Assembly: GCA_016874915.1 (NCBI GenBank)
Contig: VGSW01000004.1
Coordinates: forward strand, 1 to 50,989
Direction: 5' to 3'
Source: Deltaproteobacteria bacterium
GTDB lineage: Bacteria; Desulfobacterota; Desulfobaccia; Desulfobaccales; 0-14-0-80-60-11
DNA length: 50,989 bases
Of this stretch, positions 37,510 through 46,947 are shown one piece after another. The notes beneath the pieces were generated by a model. It did not search any database. It was not told where the DNA came from and saw only the letters and a program-made list of their open reading frames with translations. A program made the translations under genes and the position numbers. Positions within the stretch are counted from its first letter, which is position 1, and every line of letters starts with the position of its first letter.

Positions 37510-40020
37510 CTACGAGCTTTTCACTTTCAGGATTTCCAGATCCTGCGCTTGCCCTTGATCTAACCCGAAAATGGCAGCCAGGGCGTCGGCGGGCTTGAGG
37601 TTGTCTTTTTCCGCCAAGAGCATTTCCAGTTGGACTTCATGGGGGTCCAGGAATTCCAGGCGGGCCACCTGGGGCCGCAAGTCCACGGTGCGTTCTTCTT
37701 TGGGGCGCTTGCGGGTCACCGGAAATTCTTCCTGACTTAAGAAACGCAGGGCGGCCTCTGGGGAAAACACCGGCTCCGGGCTTTCCACCTGGTAGGTGGC
37801 GCTCTTCACCCGGGGCGGCGGCAGGCGTTTGGGGAGGCGGGCCGCGCTGAGAATTTTTAGCCCCGGAGGCATGGCCCGGTTCAGAACCTCCACCAGGCCG
37901 CAGGCCCCCATGGCCGCAGCAAGTTCCACGTCCATGGTTTCCCCCAGGCTTTGCATCCCCACGGGCAGCGCCCTGTGGAAGGAGACCCGGGGCAGGGGGT
38001 GGAAACCCGCGGTGAAGACCAGGGGCAGCCCGGTGCGGCGCAATGCCCGGTACACCGCGGCCACCAGCTCCAGGTGACTGAGCCATTTGGCTTCATCCAG
38101 CTTGCAGTAGGTGAGGCGGTACCAGACAGTCGGGGCCGGGGCTGGAGCAACTGTCTCTAACCGGGTCTTCAAGGTCGTTTGGGAATCATGGAGCTTCAGG
38201 GCCACCCGGCCCCCATCGCACACCCCGCAGTCCTGGCAGCCCTCCTGGCGGCAGTCGGGGGTTTCCAGCCCCTGGTAGGCCCGGTCCCGTTCCGTGACCA
38301 AAAACTCCCGGCTCACCCTGCAGTTTAGGTGATCCCAGGGAAGAGGCTCGTCCAGGCGGCGCTCCCGCAGATAGAAATCCGGGTCCACCCCGGAATCCTG
38401 AAATGCCTGGCGCCACATGTCCAGGCGCAACTCTTCGCTCCAGGCGTCCAGGCGGCAGCCCCGGAGGTGCGCCGCCATAAGCACTTCCGCCAGCCGCCGG
38501 TCCCCCCGGGAGAAGACCCCCTCTAGCCAACTCTGGGCCGCGGAATTCCATTTGGCCTGCACCTGGGGCCGCCGCAGCCGATCTTTTACCTCATAGAGGC
38601 GGGCCCGGCTGGCCTCCAGGCCCTCCTGCCGCTCCCACTGAAACGGGGTGTGGGACTTGGGGATGAAGGTGGACAGGCTGACATTGAGTTTCGCCCGCCC
38701 CCGGGGTCCCGCCTGAAGAATCTTATTGGTGAGGCCGGCGATGGCCTCCAGGTCTTCTCCGGTCTCCCGGGGGAGGCCGATCATAAAGTAGAGTTTGAGC
38801 AGATTCCAGCCGGCCCCGAAGGCCCGGGCCGCGGCAGCCATGATCTCGTCTTCGGTAAGGTTCTTGTTGATTACCTTTCTGAGACGCGGGCTGCCGGCTT
38901 CCGGGGCCAAGGTCAGGCCGGTGCGCCGCACCCTCTTGATCTGGGCCATCATTTCCGGAGTCAGGGTGTCGGCCCGGAGCGACGGCAAGGACATGGCCAC
39001 CCGCTCCTGGGAGAGGCGGTTCATCAGTTCTTCCAGCAGCGGGGCGAGAGGCCCGTAATCCCCCACGCTGAGGCTCAAAAGCGATGCCTCTTCGTAGCCG
39101 GTGGCGGCCAGGGCTTCTTCCACATGGGCCAGGACGGCCTGGGGGTCGCGCTCCCTTACCGGCCGGTAGAGCATACCCGCCTGACAGTAGCGGCAGCCCC
39201 GGGTGCAACCCCGGGATACTTCCACGCTGAGGCGGTCATGAATGATCTGGCAAAAGGGCACCAGGGCATGGGGAGATGGGCCGAAACGGTTCAGATCGTC
39301 CAGGACCCGCTTATGGATGACCCCCCGGCGGCCCGTGGGGAGGATTTCTCGCAGGAACCCGGATTCATCAAATTCCATCCGGAAGAATCCGGGCACGTAA
39401 ACCCCTTCCACTTCTTCCAGGGCTTGCCACAACTCCCCGCGGGTTCCCCGGGCGGCCCGCCAGGCCTGAACCACCCGAGCCACTTCCAGAACCGCTTCTT
39501 CGCCGTCCCCCAGGACCGCGGCGTCCAGGAAGGGAGATAACGGCTCGGGATTGAAGCAAGCCGGGCCGCCGCCGATGACCACGGGGTCTTCCGAAGTGCG
39601 TTCGGCGGCCAGGAGCGGCACCCCCCCCAACTCCAGCATATTGAGGAAATTGGTATAGCCCAGCTCGTACTGGAAACTCACCCCCAGGAGGTCGAATCTG
39701 CTCAAAGGAGTCCCGGACTCCAGGCTGGTGAGGGGTTGCCTTCGGACCCGCAGCTCCGCCTCCAGGTCCGGGGCCGGGGCATAGGCCCGCTCCGCCCAGA
39801 TGTCCTCTTCCCGGTTGAGGATGGCGTAGAGCAGACTCAGACCCAGGTGGGACATGCCCACTTCATAAAGGTCGGGGAAAAGCAGGGCCGCCCTTAAGGT
39901 AACGTCCCCGGGAGATTTGAAGACCGCGTTGATTTCCCGGCCCAGGTAACGGGTGGGGCGCTGGATGCGCGAGAGAAGGTTTTCGATTTTCGATTTTCGG
40001 TTTTCGGTAAAAGAATTCAT
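37510..40020 (-). CDS. B12-binding-type radical SAM protein fused to DUF2344 (TIGR03960-like)
   Basis: VEVSRGCTRGCRYCQAGMLYRPVRER radical SAM Cys motif; C-terminal WYRLTYCKLDEAKWLSHLELVAAVYRALRRTGLPLVFTAGFHPLPRVSF. Confidence 0.92.
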   Translation of the reverse strand: MNSFTENRKSKIENLLSRIQRPTRYLGREINAVFKSPGDVTLRAALLFPDLYEVGMSHLGLSLLYAILNREEDIWAERAYAPAPDLEAELRVRRQPLTSLESGTPLSRFDLLGVSFQYELGYTNFLNMLELGGVPLLAAERTSEDPVVIGGGPACFNPEPLSPFLDAAVLGDGEEAVLEVARVVQAWRAARGTRGELWQALEEVEGVYVPGFFRMEFDESGFLREILPTGRRGVIHKRVLDDLNRFGPSPHALVPFCQIIHDRLSVEVSRGCTRGCRYCQAGMLYRPVRERDPQAVLAHVEEALAATGYEEASLLSLSVGDYGPLAPLLEELMNRLSQERVAMSLPSLRADTLTPEMMAQIKRVRRTGLTLAPEAGSPRLRKVINKNLTEDEIMAAAARAFGAGWNLLKLYFMIGLPRETGEDLEAIAGLTNKILQAGPRGRAKLNVSLSTFIPKSHTPFQWERQEGLEASRARLYEVKDRLRRPQVQAKWNSAAQSWLEGVFSRGDRRLAEVLMAAHLRGCRLDAWSEELRLDMWRQAFQDSGVDPDFYLRERRLDEPLPWDHLNCRVSREFLVTERDRAYQGLETPDCRQEGCQDCGVCDGGRVALKLHDSQTTLKTRLETVAPAPAPTVWYRLTYCKLDEAKWLSHLELVAAVYRALRRTGLPLVFTAGFHPLPRVSFHRALPVGMQSLGETMDVELAAAMGACGLVEVLNRAMPPGLKILSAARLPKRLPPPRVKSATYQVESPEPVFSPEAALRFLSQEEFPVTRKRPKEERTVDLRPQVARLEFLDPHEVQLEMLLAEKDNLKPADALAAIFGLDQGQAQDLEILKVKSS
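39978..40013. repeat. Heptad array (TTTTCGA/TTTTCGG) translated in the radical SAM N-terminus
   Basis: ggttttcgattttcgattttcggttttcggtaaaag; reads TENRKSKIEN on the minus strand. Confidence 0.85.
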
Positions 40021-40083
40021 CGGATACGGAGAATGATTTCTGGAAAAAAAGAAGGCATCAAGAGAAATATTCTAAAAGAAGGG

Positions 40084-40812
40084 TCAGTAACCCGCGGCCA
40101 CCCCGATGGCCTCGGGCAGGCTGAAGTTGCCGTCATACAAGGCCCGGCCGACGATCACCCCCATGACCCCCAGGGGTTCCAGGGGCAACAGGGCCCGGAT
40201 ATCATCCAAAGAACTGACCCCGCCGGAGGCGATGACCGGCAAGGCTACCGCCTGGGCCAAGGCCCTGGTGGCCTCTATGTTGACCCCCCGCTGCACCCCG
40301 TCCCGAGCGATGTCGGTGTAAATGAAGGCCGCGGGCTTCAACGGCTCTAGGGTTTTAGCCGCGTCCAGGACTTTCAACGTGCTGGTCTCGGTCCAGCCTT
40401 CCACCGCCAACAGGCCGTCCCGAGCGTCCAGACCCACCGCGATGCGGCCCGGATAGTCGGCGCAGGCCCGGGCCACCAGGTCCGGGGCCTTCCAGACCAC
40501 GGTGCCCAGGATGACCCGGTCGATGCCTAAGTCCAGGTAGGCCCGGATGGTGTCCAGGGTGCGGATGCCGCCCCCCAGTTGCATGGGGATGGTCAGAGCC
40601 TGGCGCAGGCTGCGGATTACCTCCAGGTTCTGGGGCCGGGAGGAAAAGGCCCCGTCCAGATCCACCACGTGGAGCCAGGCCGCGCCCAGGTCCTGCCATT
40701 GGCGGCCCATGGCCGGGGGATCGTCGCTGAAGACCGTTTCGTCCTCTTTCCGTCCCTGCTTAAGGCGCACACACTTGCCGCCTTTGATATCCACCGCGGG
40801 AAAGATGAGCAT
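40084..40812 (-). CDS. hisA: Phosphoribosylformimino-5-aminoimidazole carboxamide ribotide isomerase
   Basis: MLIFPAVDIKGGKCVRLKQGRKEDETVFSDDP...QLGGGIRTLDTIRAYLDLGIDRVILGT...VIASGGVSSLDDI. Confidence 0.95.
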   Translation of the reverse strand: MLIFPAVDIKGGKCVRLKQGRKEDETVFSDDPPAMGRQWQDLGAAWLHVVDLDGAFSSRPQNLEVIRSLRQALTIPMQLGGGIRTLDTIRAYLDLGIDRVILGTVVWKAPDLVARACADYPGRIAVGLDARDGLLAVEGWTETSTLKVLDAAKTLEPLKPAAFIYTDIARDGVQRGVNIEATRALAQAVALPVIASGGVSSLDDIRALLPLEPLGVMGVIVGRALYDGNFSLPEAIGVAAGY

Positions 40813-40872
40813 AATAAAAGATTAACCAAACTTCATAACAATAACAACCCTTATCCCCAGCCGCGTTGCCGA

Positions 40873-40901
40873 AACAAAAAGGGACCGCCAGGGGTCCCTT
40901 T
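40873..40901 (-). terminator. Rho-independent terminator downstream of mucR
   Basis: Minus strand AAAGGGACCcctggcGGTCCCTTTTTGTTTC. Confidence 0.85.
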
Positions 40902-40957
40902 GGTTTCATTGGGCAAACTTGTCCTGTAAGGATCAGATTGCCGCGAATAAGTCTTTT

Positions 40958-41401
40958 CTAAGAAGAAGCCTTGCGGCGGAAGCCCCGTTCGCCCAGGCCC
41001 TTTTCTTTGGCCAGCTTGCGGCGCTGTTCCGAATACTCTTTGCACACCAGGGGATATTTCTTGGGATCCAGGCTGTATCTCTTGAAATAGTCCGCCGGCG
41101 CCAAATGGTGGGCCTTGCGCAGATGAGCCTTCAGGGTCCGCATTTTCTTGCCGCATTCCAGACAGACCACGTACTTCTCTTTAACGATCTCATCCAGCGG
41201 CACCGAGGGCTTCCTTACTACTTCCTCTTTGACTTTTTCCGGGGCGGCCACGGCTACGGGGGCCGCCATGCCCTCTTCCAAAGATGACAGAAGATTATAA
41301 ACTTCTTTAATCTCCTCCACTAATTCTTTAGGAGCGAGTTCAGTCATAGAGGCATGAGAAATTACTATCTGGGCCGTTAATTTTAAAATTTCGCTGGCCA
41401 T
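40958..41401 (-). CDS. MucR/Ros family transcriptional regulator
   Basis: VCLECGKKMRTLKAHLRKAHHLAPADYFKRYSLDPKKYPLVCKEYSEQRRKLAKEKGLG. Confidence 0.94.
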   Translation of the reverse strand: MASEILKLTAQIVISHASMTELAPKELVEEIKEVYNLLSSLEEGMAAPVAVAAPEKVKEEVVRKPSVPLDEIVKEKYVVCLECGKKMRTLKAHLRKAHHLAPADYFKRYSLDPKKYPLVCKEYSEQRRKLAKEKGLGERGFRRKASS

Positions 41402-41580
41402 AAGCTTCGATCCTCTCATTTATTTTATTTTACAAATGTAATTCCGAAAGTTTTATTGTTTTATAATAACACTCCTTTTGCCTTGTCAAGATATTTTTTT
41501 GCCCCACTTTATTTTTTCAACGGTCAAGTTATCTTTCTTGTCTGTGAGAATGTATAAAAGGGTTAGTGCAAAGCTAAGAT

Positions 41581-42282
41581 TTATTTACCGCCTCGTGCTA
41601 TGTCCTGCAATGCCGCCGGATCGGTGATGGTTATCTTTCCCTTGTCCACTTCAATCATGCCTAAGCTTTTAAATCTAGCTAAAGTGCGGGACAGCGTCTC
41701 ACTGATGGTGCCCAGGTATGCCGCCAGGTGGGTTTTGGTGGTGGGTAATTCCACCGCCAATCCCGGAGCAATTCTTCCATGGGTCTCTTTACACCTTTCC
41801 AAAACATAGCGGGCCAGACGGGCGGATACTTCTTTTAACGACAGGTCCTCCAACTGACGGGTCAGGTGATACATCAGCTTGCTCAAAGTGGCCAGCATGT
41901 TGCGGGCCAAAGCCGGGGAGGCTGCCAGATATTGGAGGAAGGGGGCCTTGGGGAAAAATAAGGTCTGACTGTCCTCCAGGGCCACGGCCGTGGCCGGATA
42001 GGCGATTTCCGCAAAAACCGCGGCCTCCCCGAAGGTTTCCCCCGGCATCACCAGGCGCAGGATAAATTCCTTACCGTCGGGAGAGCTTTTCACCAGCTTA
42101 ACCAGCCCCTTAACCAGGATGTGAAACCCCTGGGCCTCTTTGCCTTCCCAGAAGATGACCCCCTGGCGGGGGAAATTGCGGCTCACTGCCATCTGGGCCA
42201 AGGCTTGCAAGTCCGTTTCCCTTATCCCGGTGAATAGATAGATCCCCTGGAGGATTTTTCCTTTGTCAATGGACGGCTCCAT
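41581..42282 (-). CDS. Crp/Fnr family transcriptional regulator
   Basis: cNMP-binding fold FWEGKEAQGFHILVKGLVKLVKSSPDGKEFILRLVMPGETFGE and HTH TKTHLAAYLGTISETLSRTLARFKSLGMIEV. Confidence 0.93.
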   Translation of the reverse strand: MEPSIDKGKILQGIYLFTGIRETDLQALAQMAVSRNFPRQGVIFWEGKEAQGFHILVKGLVKLVKSSPDGKEFILRLVMPGETFGEAAVFAEIAYPATAVALEDSQTLFFPKAPFLQYLAASPALARNMLATLSKLMYHLTRQLEDLSLKEVSARLARYVLERCKETHGRIAPGLAVELPTTKTHLAAYLGTISETLSRTLARFKSLGMIEVDKGKITITDPAALQDIARGGK

Positions 42283-42300
42283 GGTTGGCCTCTTAAAAGA

Positions 42301-42437
42301 GAGTTTTCTATTTTCCGTTTTCTGTTTTAAAGCACCTAGCGGGGCTTTTTCTCCGGTTTATACCATCTTTACAGTCTTAATGCATAACTTATTGATATCC
42401 TTTATTCTTTTAACAGAGAACCGAAAACCGAAAACGG
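42301..42437. repeat. Inverted pair of heptad arrays (42301-42332 / 42411-42437)
   Basis: gagttttctattttccgttttctgttttaaag ... taacagagaaccgaaaaccgaaaacgg. Confidence 0.85.
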
Positions 42438-42485
42438 TATTAAAAAAGGCAGGACCCCCTGCCCCCATTAAAGACCAAACAAAAA

Positions 42486-42512
42486 CCTCGAAACTTGAAA
42501 CTCGAAACTACT
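42486..42512. repeat. Heptad array (CGAAACT)
   Basis: cctcgaaacttgaaactcgaaactact, abutting the stop of the MlaC-like CDS. Confidence 0.75.
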
Positions 42513-43170
42513 GAATCGCTTTCCGTTGGACTCTCATCCGATTCAGGAGGTAGTCAAAGGAATGGCTGCGGATAACCTGGCCGAATTGGGTCTTGTAGTT
42601 CTCCAGGATGCTCACCCCGTCCACGATGACGTCGTAAAGGACCCAGCCCTGCCCCGTGCTCCGCAGCAGATAATCCACCGGGATGGTTTCATTGGCCCGG
42701 ATGAGGGAGGTATTCACCCGGGCTTCATTGCCGGTGATGCGTTCCTGGGTGTATTTGACGGTTTCCTGTTTGAGGTAGTTTAGGACCAGGCGGGTATAGG
42801 AATCCTGGAAGAGGTAGGAGAAGGTATCGGTGAATTCCCGGCGGGGCCCGGCCCCGAGGCGGCCGTACACCGGCCCCAGGGAGGTCTGGGCCATGCGGTC
42901 AAAGTCGAAGCTCTGGCGGATGATCTCCCGGATGGCTCTGGCCCGCTCCGCCTTGTGGGCCTCTCCGGCCAGGGCGGGGTTATTTTGAATGGCCAGCACC
43001 TTATCCATTATGCCCCGTACGGACGCGGTGGGGCTTTCCGCAAAGCTGGCCGTTGCGATAAGGAGACCGGCCAGGACTGCAATCCCTGCCATAAGCGTTA
43101 TGCCGGTCCATTTATAGGTTTTTCTTTTAACTGAAAACTGAAAACTAAAAACTAAAAACTGCCTTTTCAT
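42508..43170 (-). CDS. MlaC/Ttg2D-family phospholipid-binding protein, possibly HpnM
   Basis: VRGIMDKVLAIQNNPALAGEAHKAERARAIREIIRQSFDFDRMAQTSLGPVYGRLGAGPRREFTDTFSYLFQDSYTRLVLNY; adjacent to an HpnN-like RND. Confidence 0.85.
   Translation of the reverse strand: MKRQFLVFSFQFSVKRKTYKWTGITLMAGIAVLAGLLIATASFAESPTASVRGIMDKVLAIQNNPALAGEAHKAERARAIREIIRQSFDFDRMAQTSLGPVYGRLGAGPRREFTDTFSYLFQDSYTRLVLNYLKQETVKYTQERITGNEARVNTSLIRANETIPVDYLLRSTGQGWVLYDVIVDGVSILENYKTQFGQVIRSHSFDYLLNRMRVQRKAIQ
43129..43163. repeat. Heptad array (AACTGAA/AACTAAA) translated in the MlaC-like N-terminus
   Basis: aactgaaaactgaaaactaaaaactaaaaactgcc; minus strand reads QFLVFSFQFSV. Confidence 0.85.
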
Positions 43171-45953
43171 GGCGCCTCTTTTCGCAGGTGTTGCCAGAGC
43201 CAGCGCTTCAACCCCAGGATGGGATTCATTTCCGCCTGGGGCGCCGCGGTCCGCCTAGCCAACAGCCGCAAGAACGCGGGGAAAATGCTCAAGGAGGCCA
43301 GCAGCACGCTCAAGGCTCCCACGGCGGACAGCAGCCCCAGGCTGAAGGTGCCCCGGTGTCCCGAAAGCATGAGGCTGCCGAAGCCCACCGCGGTGGTCAG
43401 GGCCGCCACCGCCACTCCCTTGGCGGTTGAAGCCGGCAAGGTGATGGCCCGGGCCGACTCCTCCAACTGCCACCGCACGATGATAATTATACCATACTCA
43501 ATCCCTTCCCCCAGGATCAAGGGTAAAAACAGGACATTGGCCTGGTTGAAGGGAATATCCAGGAGCCACATGAGGCTCAACGTCAAGGAGGTGCCTACCA
43601 ACAGCGGGACCAGGGACAGCAGGGTGAGCTTCAAGCTGCGCAGCAGGAGCCACAGCATCAGGGTAATGCCCAGGAGGGCCACTCCCGCGGCCCACAGGCA
43701 GGCGTAGCGGAAAGCCAAGGTGAAGACATACAGGAGCACCGGGTCGCCCACCACGCTGGGGTCAACCTGCCTGAGGTTCTCCACAAATTTCGCCAGGTTT
43801 TCCGTGTCCCAGATATTCTTGGAGGGAAAGACCCGGATGAGGTAGAAGCCATTGGGGCTGATGAATCTTACCCGCACGTCCTCGGGCAGATCTTCCACCT
43901 GGGGCGGGTTGCCGGCATTTTTCAGGTTTTTCTGGATCAGGTCCCACTTGTCCTTAAGATCGGCAAAAAACTTCTGCTCAAACCCGGATAGCCGGGAGGC
44001 CGCCGTAGGATGGGATTGGGGGTCCAGAAGGGGAATCAGCTGGGACAAACCGGCATGAGCCTCCGTAAGTTGCTTTTTGGTGGATTTCCCATCCTCCCAC
44101 TCTTCTTCCAAGGCCTGGGAAACTTTGTAGCGCAGGCGGCCCAAAATGATAGCCAGCTCTTGGGGGTTGGATAGGACCGGCTGGAGAGGAAAATTCACTC
44201 CGGCGACAATGGGGCGCAATTCTTCGATGGCCTGTTGTTTAGCAGCCAGATGGCTGGGCAGGAAAGACAGGATGGATTCCACGTTGGAGACGGTGTCCAG
44301 CTTCTTCAGGGCCTCCGTCTTTTCCGGCAGGTCTTCCAGGCGGGAGGCGATCATGGTGCCGTAGGTGGTGGAGTAGAAGGAATCCCGGATGAGCTTCAGC
44401 TCCCAGACCACGGATTCCGTATTCTGGTTCTGGAGGTGGAGAGGATTCAAATCAAAGGGCACTCGCATCAGGCTTACCACGCCCAATGCGGTGACCACCA
44501 ACCCTAAGACCACCAGGGCCCCGGGACGCTGCCAGTGGAGGGAAAGGAAAGGTTGGGGTTGCGGGGCCTTTTCTTCCTGGGTTGCCGCGGCTTCCAAATG
44601 GCATCTTTCGGTGACTACCGCCAGGGCGGGGAGCAACACCAGAGAGGCGAAGATGTGGAAGATAATGCCCAGGGTGATGATGAGGCCCAGTTCCGCCAGA
44701 CCCTTGAATCCGGTAAAAATCAGGGGAGCGACGGATACCGCGGCGGCCAAAGCGGCGTATAAAACCCCCGGAGTGGCCCCCTTGACGGTGCGGCTGAAGT
44801 TGACGGCAGTGCAGCGGGGACTTTCCCCTTCCTCCTCTTCCAGGCGGCAGTACCAGTGGATGCCGAAATCCACCGCAATTCCCAGCATCAAGGGGCCGAA
44901 GACGATGGACAGGAGGTTGAGGTGGCCCACCATCAGGGTAGCCAGCCCAAAGGTCCAGCACAAACCGATGACCAGCACTATCCCTTGCACCAGGGTCCGC
45001 TTAATGCTGCGGAAAAACAAGACCATGATGAGCATTTGGCCGAAGAGGGATACCCAGGAGGCCAGGTTGATGTCCGCCATGGCCCGGTCCATTTCATCGT
45101 CTTCCAGGGCCTCGGGCCCGGTCACCCCCACCTTCAGGTCGGGATACCGGGCCTTGGCCCGGCTCACCAGTTCCCGGAGCAGTTGCAGTTCCCGGGTGGA
45201 AGTGAGATAGCCGTCTTTGGCGGTGGTCACCAGAAAGAGCAGGTATTTGTTGTTTTCAGTATAGAAGTAGCCTTCCTGGCTGAGGTCGGAAATTTCTCCC
45301 GGGAACAGACTTTTCAAGGGGGAGTGATAAGGCCGGCCTTCCTGAATATAAAGGTAAAGCTCCTTTAAAGTGCTGTTCAGCAGGCCCAGGTCGGGGAGCT
45401 CCTCCTCCTTTTTTTCTTCCAGGAAGGAGGTGAAAACTTCCTTAATCAAGGCCCGGGTAATCTCTTCGCTGACTACCTGAAAGAACCGGGTAAGGCTAGG
45501 GTCCGCGGCCAGGGCGTCCAACTCCCGCCGGTGCTCCTGGAGACTGGCCTTGAGCTTGCTCAAGTCCGCCGGCTCCATGTAGAGCAAGGCCCAATGCTTC
45601 AGGGGTTCCGGGTCCACCCGGTAAAAGATTTCCGGGAATTCTCGGGGATGCTTCCGAAGTTCCCGGGCCAGGTCTTCGGCAAAAGCCGTGGCCTGGGGCC
45701 GACTGTTTTCCACCACCACCACGAAATTGTCCCGGGAGCCGAATTCCCGATCAATAGCTTCGCTCTGGCGGATAAGGCTCAAGTCACTGGCCACCAGCTC
45801 GCTGCGGCTGGTGTGCATGGCCAGGTTGTTCACGGTGTAAACCACCGACCAGGCCGCGGTGAGGACGCTGATGATGATGATGGGCCAGGCAAAACGCCGC
45901 AGCCAGTTATATATGGCCTGGTTGGTGATAATGCCTTTGTCTCGGTTAAACAA
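43167..45953 (-). CDS. RND/MMPL-superfamily exporter, hopanoid-associated HpnN-like
   Basis: 928 aa, two blocks of TM helices; GPLMLGIAVDFGIHWYCRLEEE and LPLILGEGIEYGIIIIVRWQLEE motifs; four-base ATGA overlap with the MlaC-like gene. Confidence 0.85.
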   Translation of the reverse strand: MFNRDKGIITNQAIYNWLRRFAWPIIIISVLTAAWSVVYTVNNLAMHTSRSELVASDLSLIRQSEAIDREFGSRDNFVVVVENSRPQATAFAEDLARELRKHPREFPEIFYRVDPEPLKHWALLYMEPADLSKLKASLQEHRRELDALAADPSLTRFFQVVSEEITRALIKEVFTSFLEEKKEEELPDLGLLNSTLKELYLYIQEGRPYHSPLKSLFPGEISDLSQEGYFYTENNKYLLFLVTTAKDGYLTSTRELQLLRELVSRAKARYPDLKVGVTGPEALEDDEMDRAMADINLASWVSLFGQMLIMVLFFRSIKRTLVQGIVLVIGLCWTFGLATLMVGHLNLLSIVFGPLMLGIAVDFGIHWYCRLEEEEGESPRCTAVNFSRTVKGATPGVLYAALAAAVSVAPLIFTGFKGLAELGLIITLGIIFHIFASLVLLPALAVVTERCHLEAAATQEEKAPQPQPFLSLHWQRPGALVVLGLVVTALGVVSLMRVPFDLNPLHLQNQNTESVVWELKLIRDSFYSTTYGTMIASRLEDLPEKTEALKKLDTVSNVESILSFLPSHLAAKQQAIEELRPIVAGVNFPLQPVLSNPQELAIILGRLRYKVSQALEEEWEDGKSTKKQLTEAHAGLSQLIPLLDPQSHPTAASRLSGFEQKFFADLKDKWDLIQKNLKNAGNPPQVEDLPEDVRVRFISPNGFYLIRVFPSKNIWDTENLAKFVENLRQVDPSVVGDPVLLYVFTLAFRYACLWAAGVALLGITLMLWLLLRSLKLTLLSLVPLLVGTSLTLSLMWLLDIPFNQANVLFLPLILGEGIEYGIIIIVRWQLEESARAITLPASTAKGVAVAALTTAVGFGSLMLSGHRGTFSLGLLSAVGALSVLLASLSIFPAFLRLLARRTAAPQAEMNPILGLKRWLWQHLRKEAP

Positions 45954-46220
45954 TGCCGGTCCCCGGTGGATGAATGGAGATGAGGCAGGACAGGAGGGTT
46001 ACTTCAAAAATAGCTGTTTCCCTGGCTTCTCCTAGCAACAGCCAGAGCGCGCTTTCCCCCCATGGCCCCCGCCGGTGGACATCCCCCTTATTTAGCCTAA
46101 AAAGTTATATTTAAAAATCATATCAAGTCAAGTAATTTTCTGACAACTTGGGCCATCTTGGATCCTCCCAAAAATATTTTGGGGCTCAATAAAGAAACGA
46201 TCTTATACTTCAATATTGTT

Positions 46221-46392
46221 TTATTACTCAGGTCACTTAATTGTTCTCATTTCAAATCAGTTACTTGATATTTTAGTAATGAGGACTGAGGACTGAGTCT
46301 TCGCCATCTCTATCTTAAATTACTCAGTCCTCATTCCTCATCACTCAGTCCTGCCTTGGATAATGGGAACAATTAATCGCTTCGAGTAATAG
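46221..46392. repeat. Nested inverted-repeat element with heptad arms inside
   Basis: Outer ttattactcagg...aattgttctcatt / aatgggaacaatt...cgagtaatag; inner gtaatgaggactgaggactgagt (46276-46298) / tactcagtcctcattcctcatcactcagtcctg (46321-46353). Confidence 0.75.
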
Positions 46393-46947
46393 GTAATTGT
46401 TAAAAGATGATCGGGGTCAATTTAGGGCATTCTTTCATGGTAATGAATTTGTCAAGCATCCAGGTTCAATCTCCCTTAAATCTCTTACTAAAAATTCCCC
46501 GGATTATAAAATGGGGATTATTCCGTACCAGGATGGCTGGAAAAAATGTGAAAAAATAATCGTTCAATACTTTGTTGTTTAATTTTAACTAATCAGGGGA
46601 CGACCGGAACCGAAGTTGCTTATTGTTATTTTGACCCGGGGGCAGGCGCTAATACCAAGATGAGACCTCTACAAAATGTGGCGGGCTTGCAAAAATCAAA
46701 AATTCACATTCGCTTAAGGTTGGGAGTTACCACTATTTTTTATATGTCATTTTTTTGCCTCAATTAATCCCTTCTCCTCTTGGGGGAGAGGGTCAGGGAG
46801 GGATAAGCGGGGTCCTCTTCCGCCAAACCCGGGGAACCTGCTCAAATGAGGTTCCTGACCGGGGAAAATTTGACAACCTGTTGTTCTAATGCTAAGGTAT
46901 TCTTCCAAATAAATATTTTTGCCAAGCGGGCATCACAGGGGGGGAGC

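Noticed and set aside
12421-46353. CRISPR array interpretation of the tandem repeats
   Set aside because: Units are 7 nt with no 20-40 nt spacers and no cas genes in the window.
46397-46582. 61-aa ORF in AT-rich intergenic DNA
   Set aside because: No RBS, no recognisable domain; likely chance ORF.
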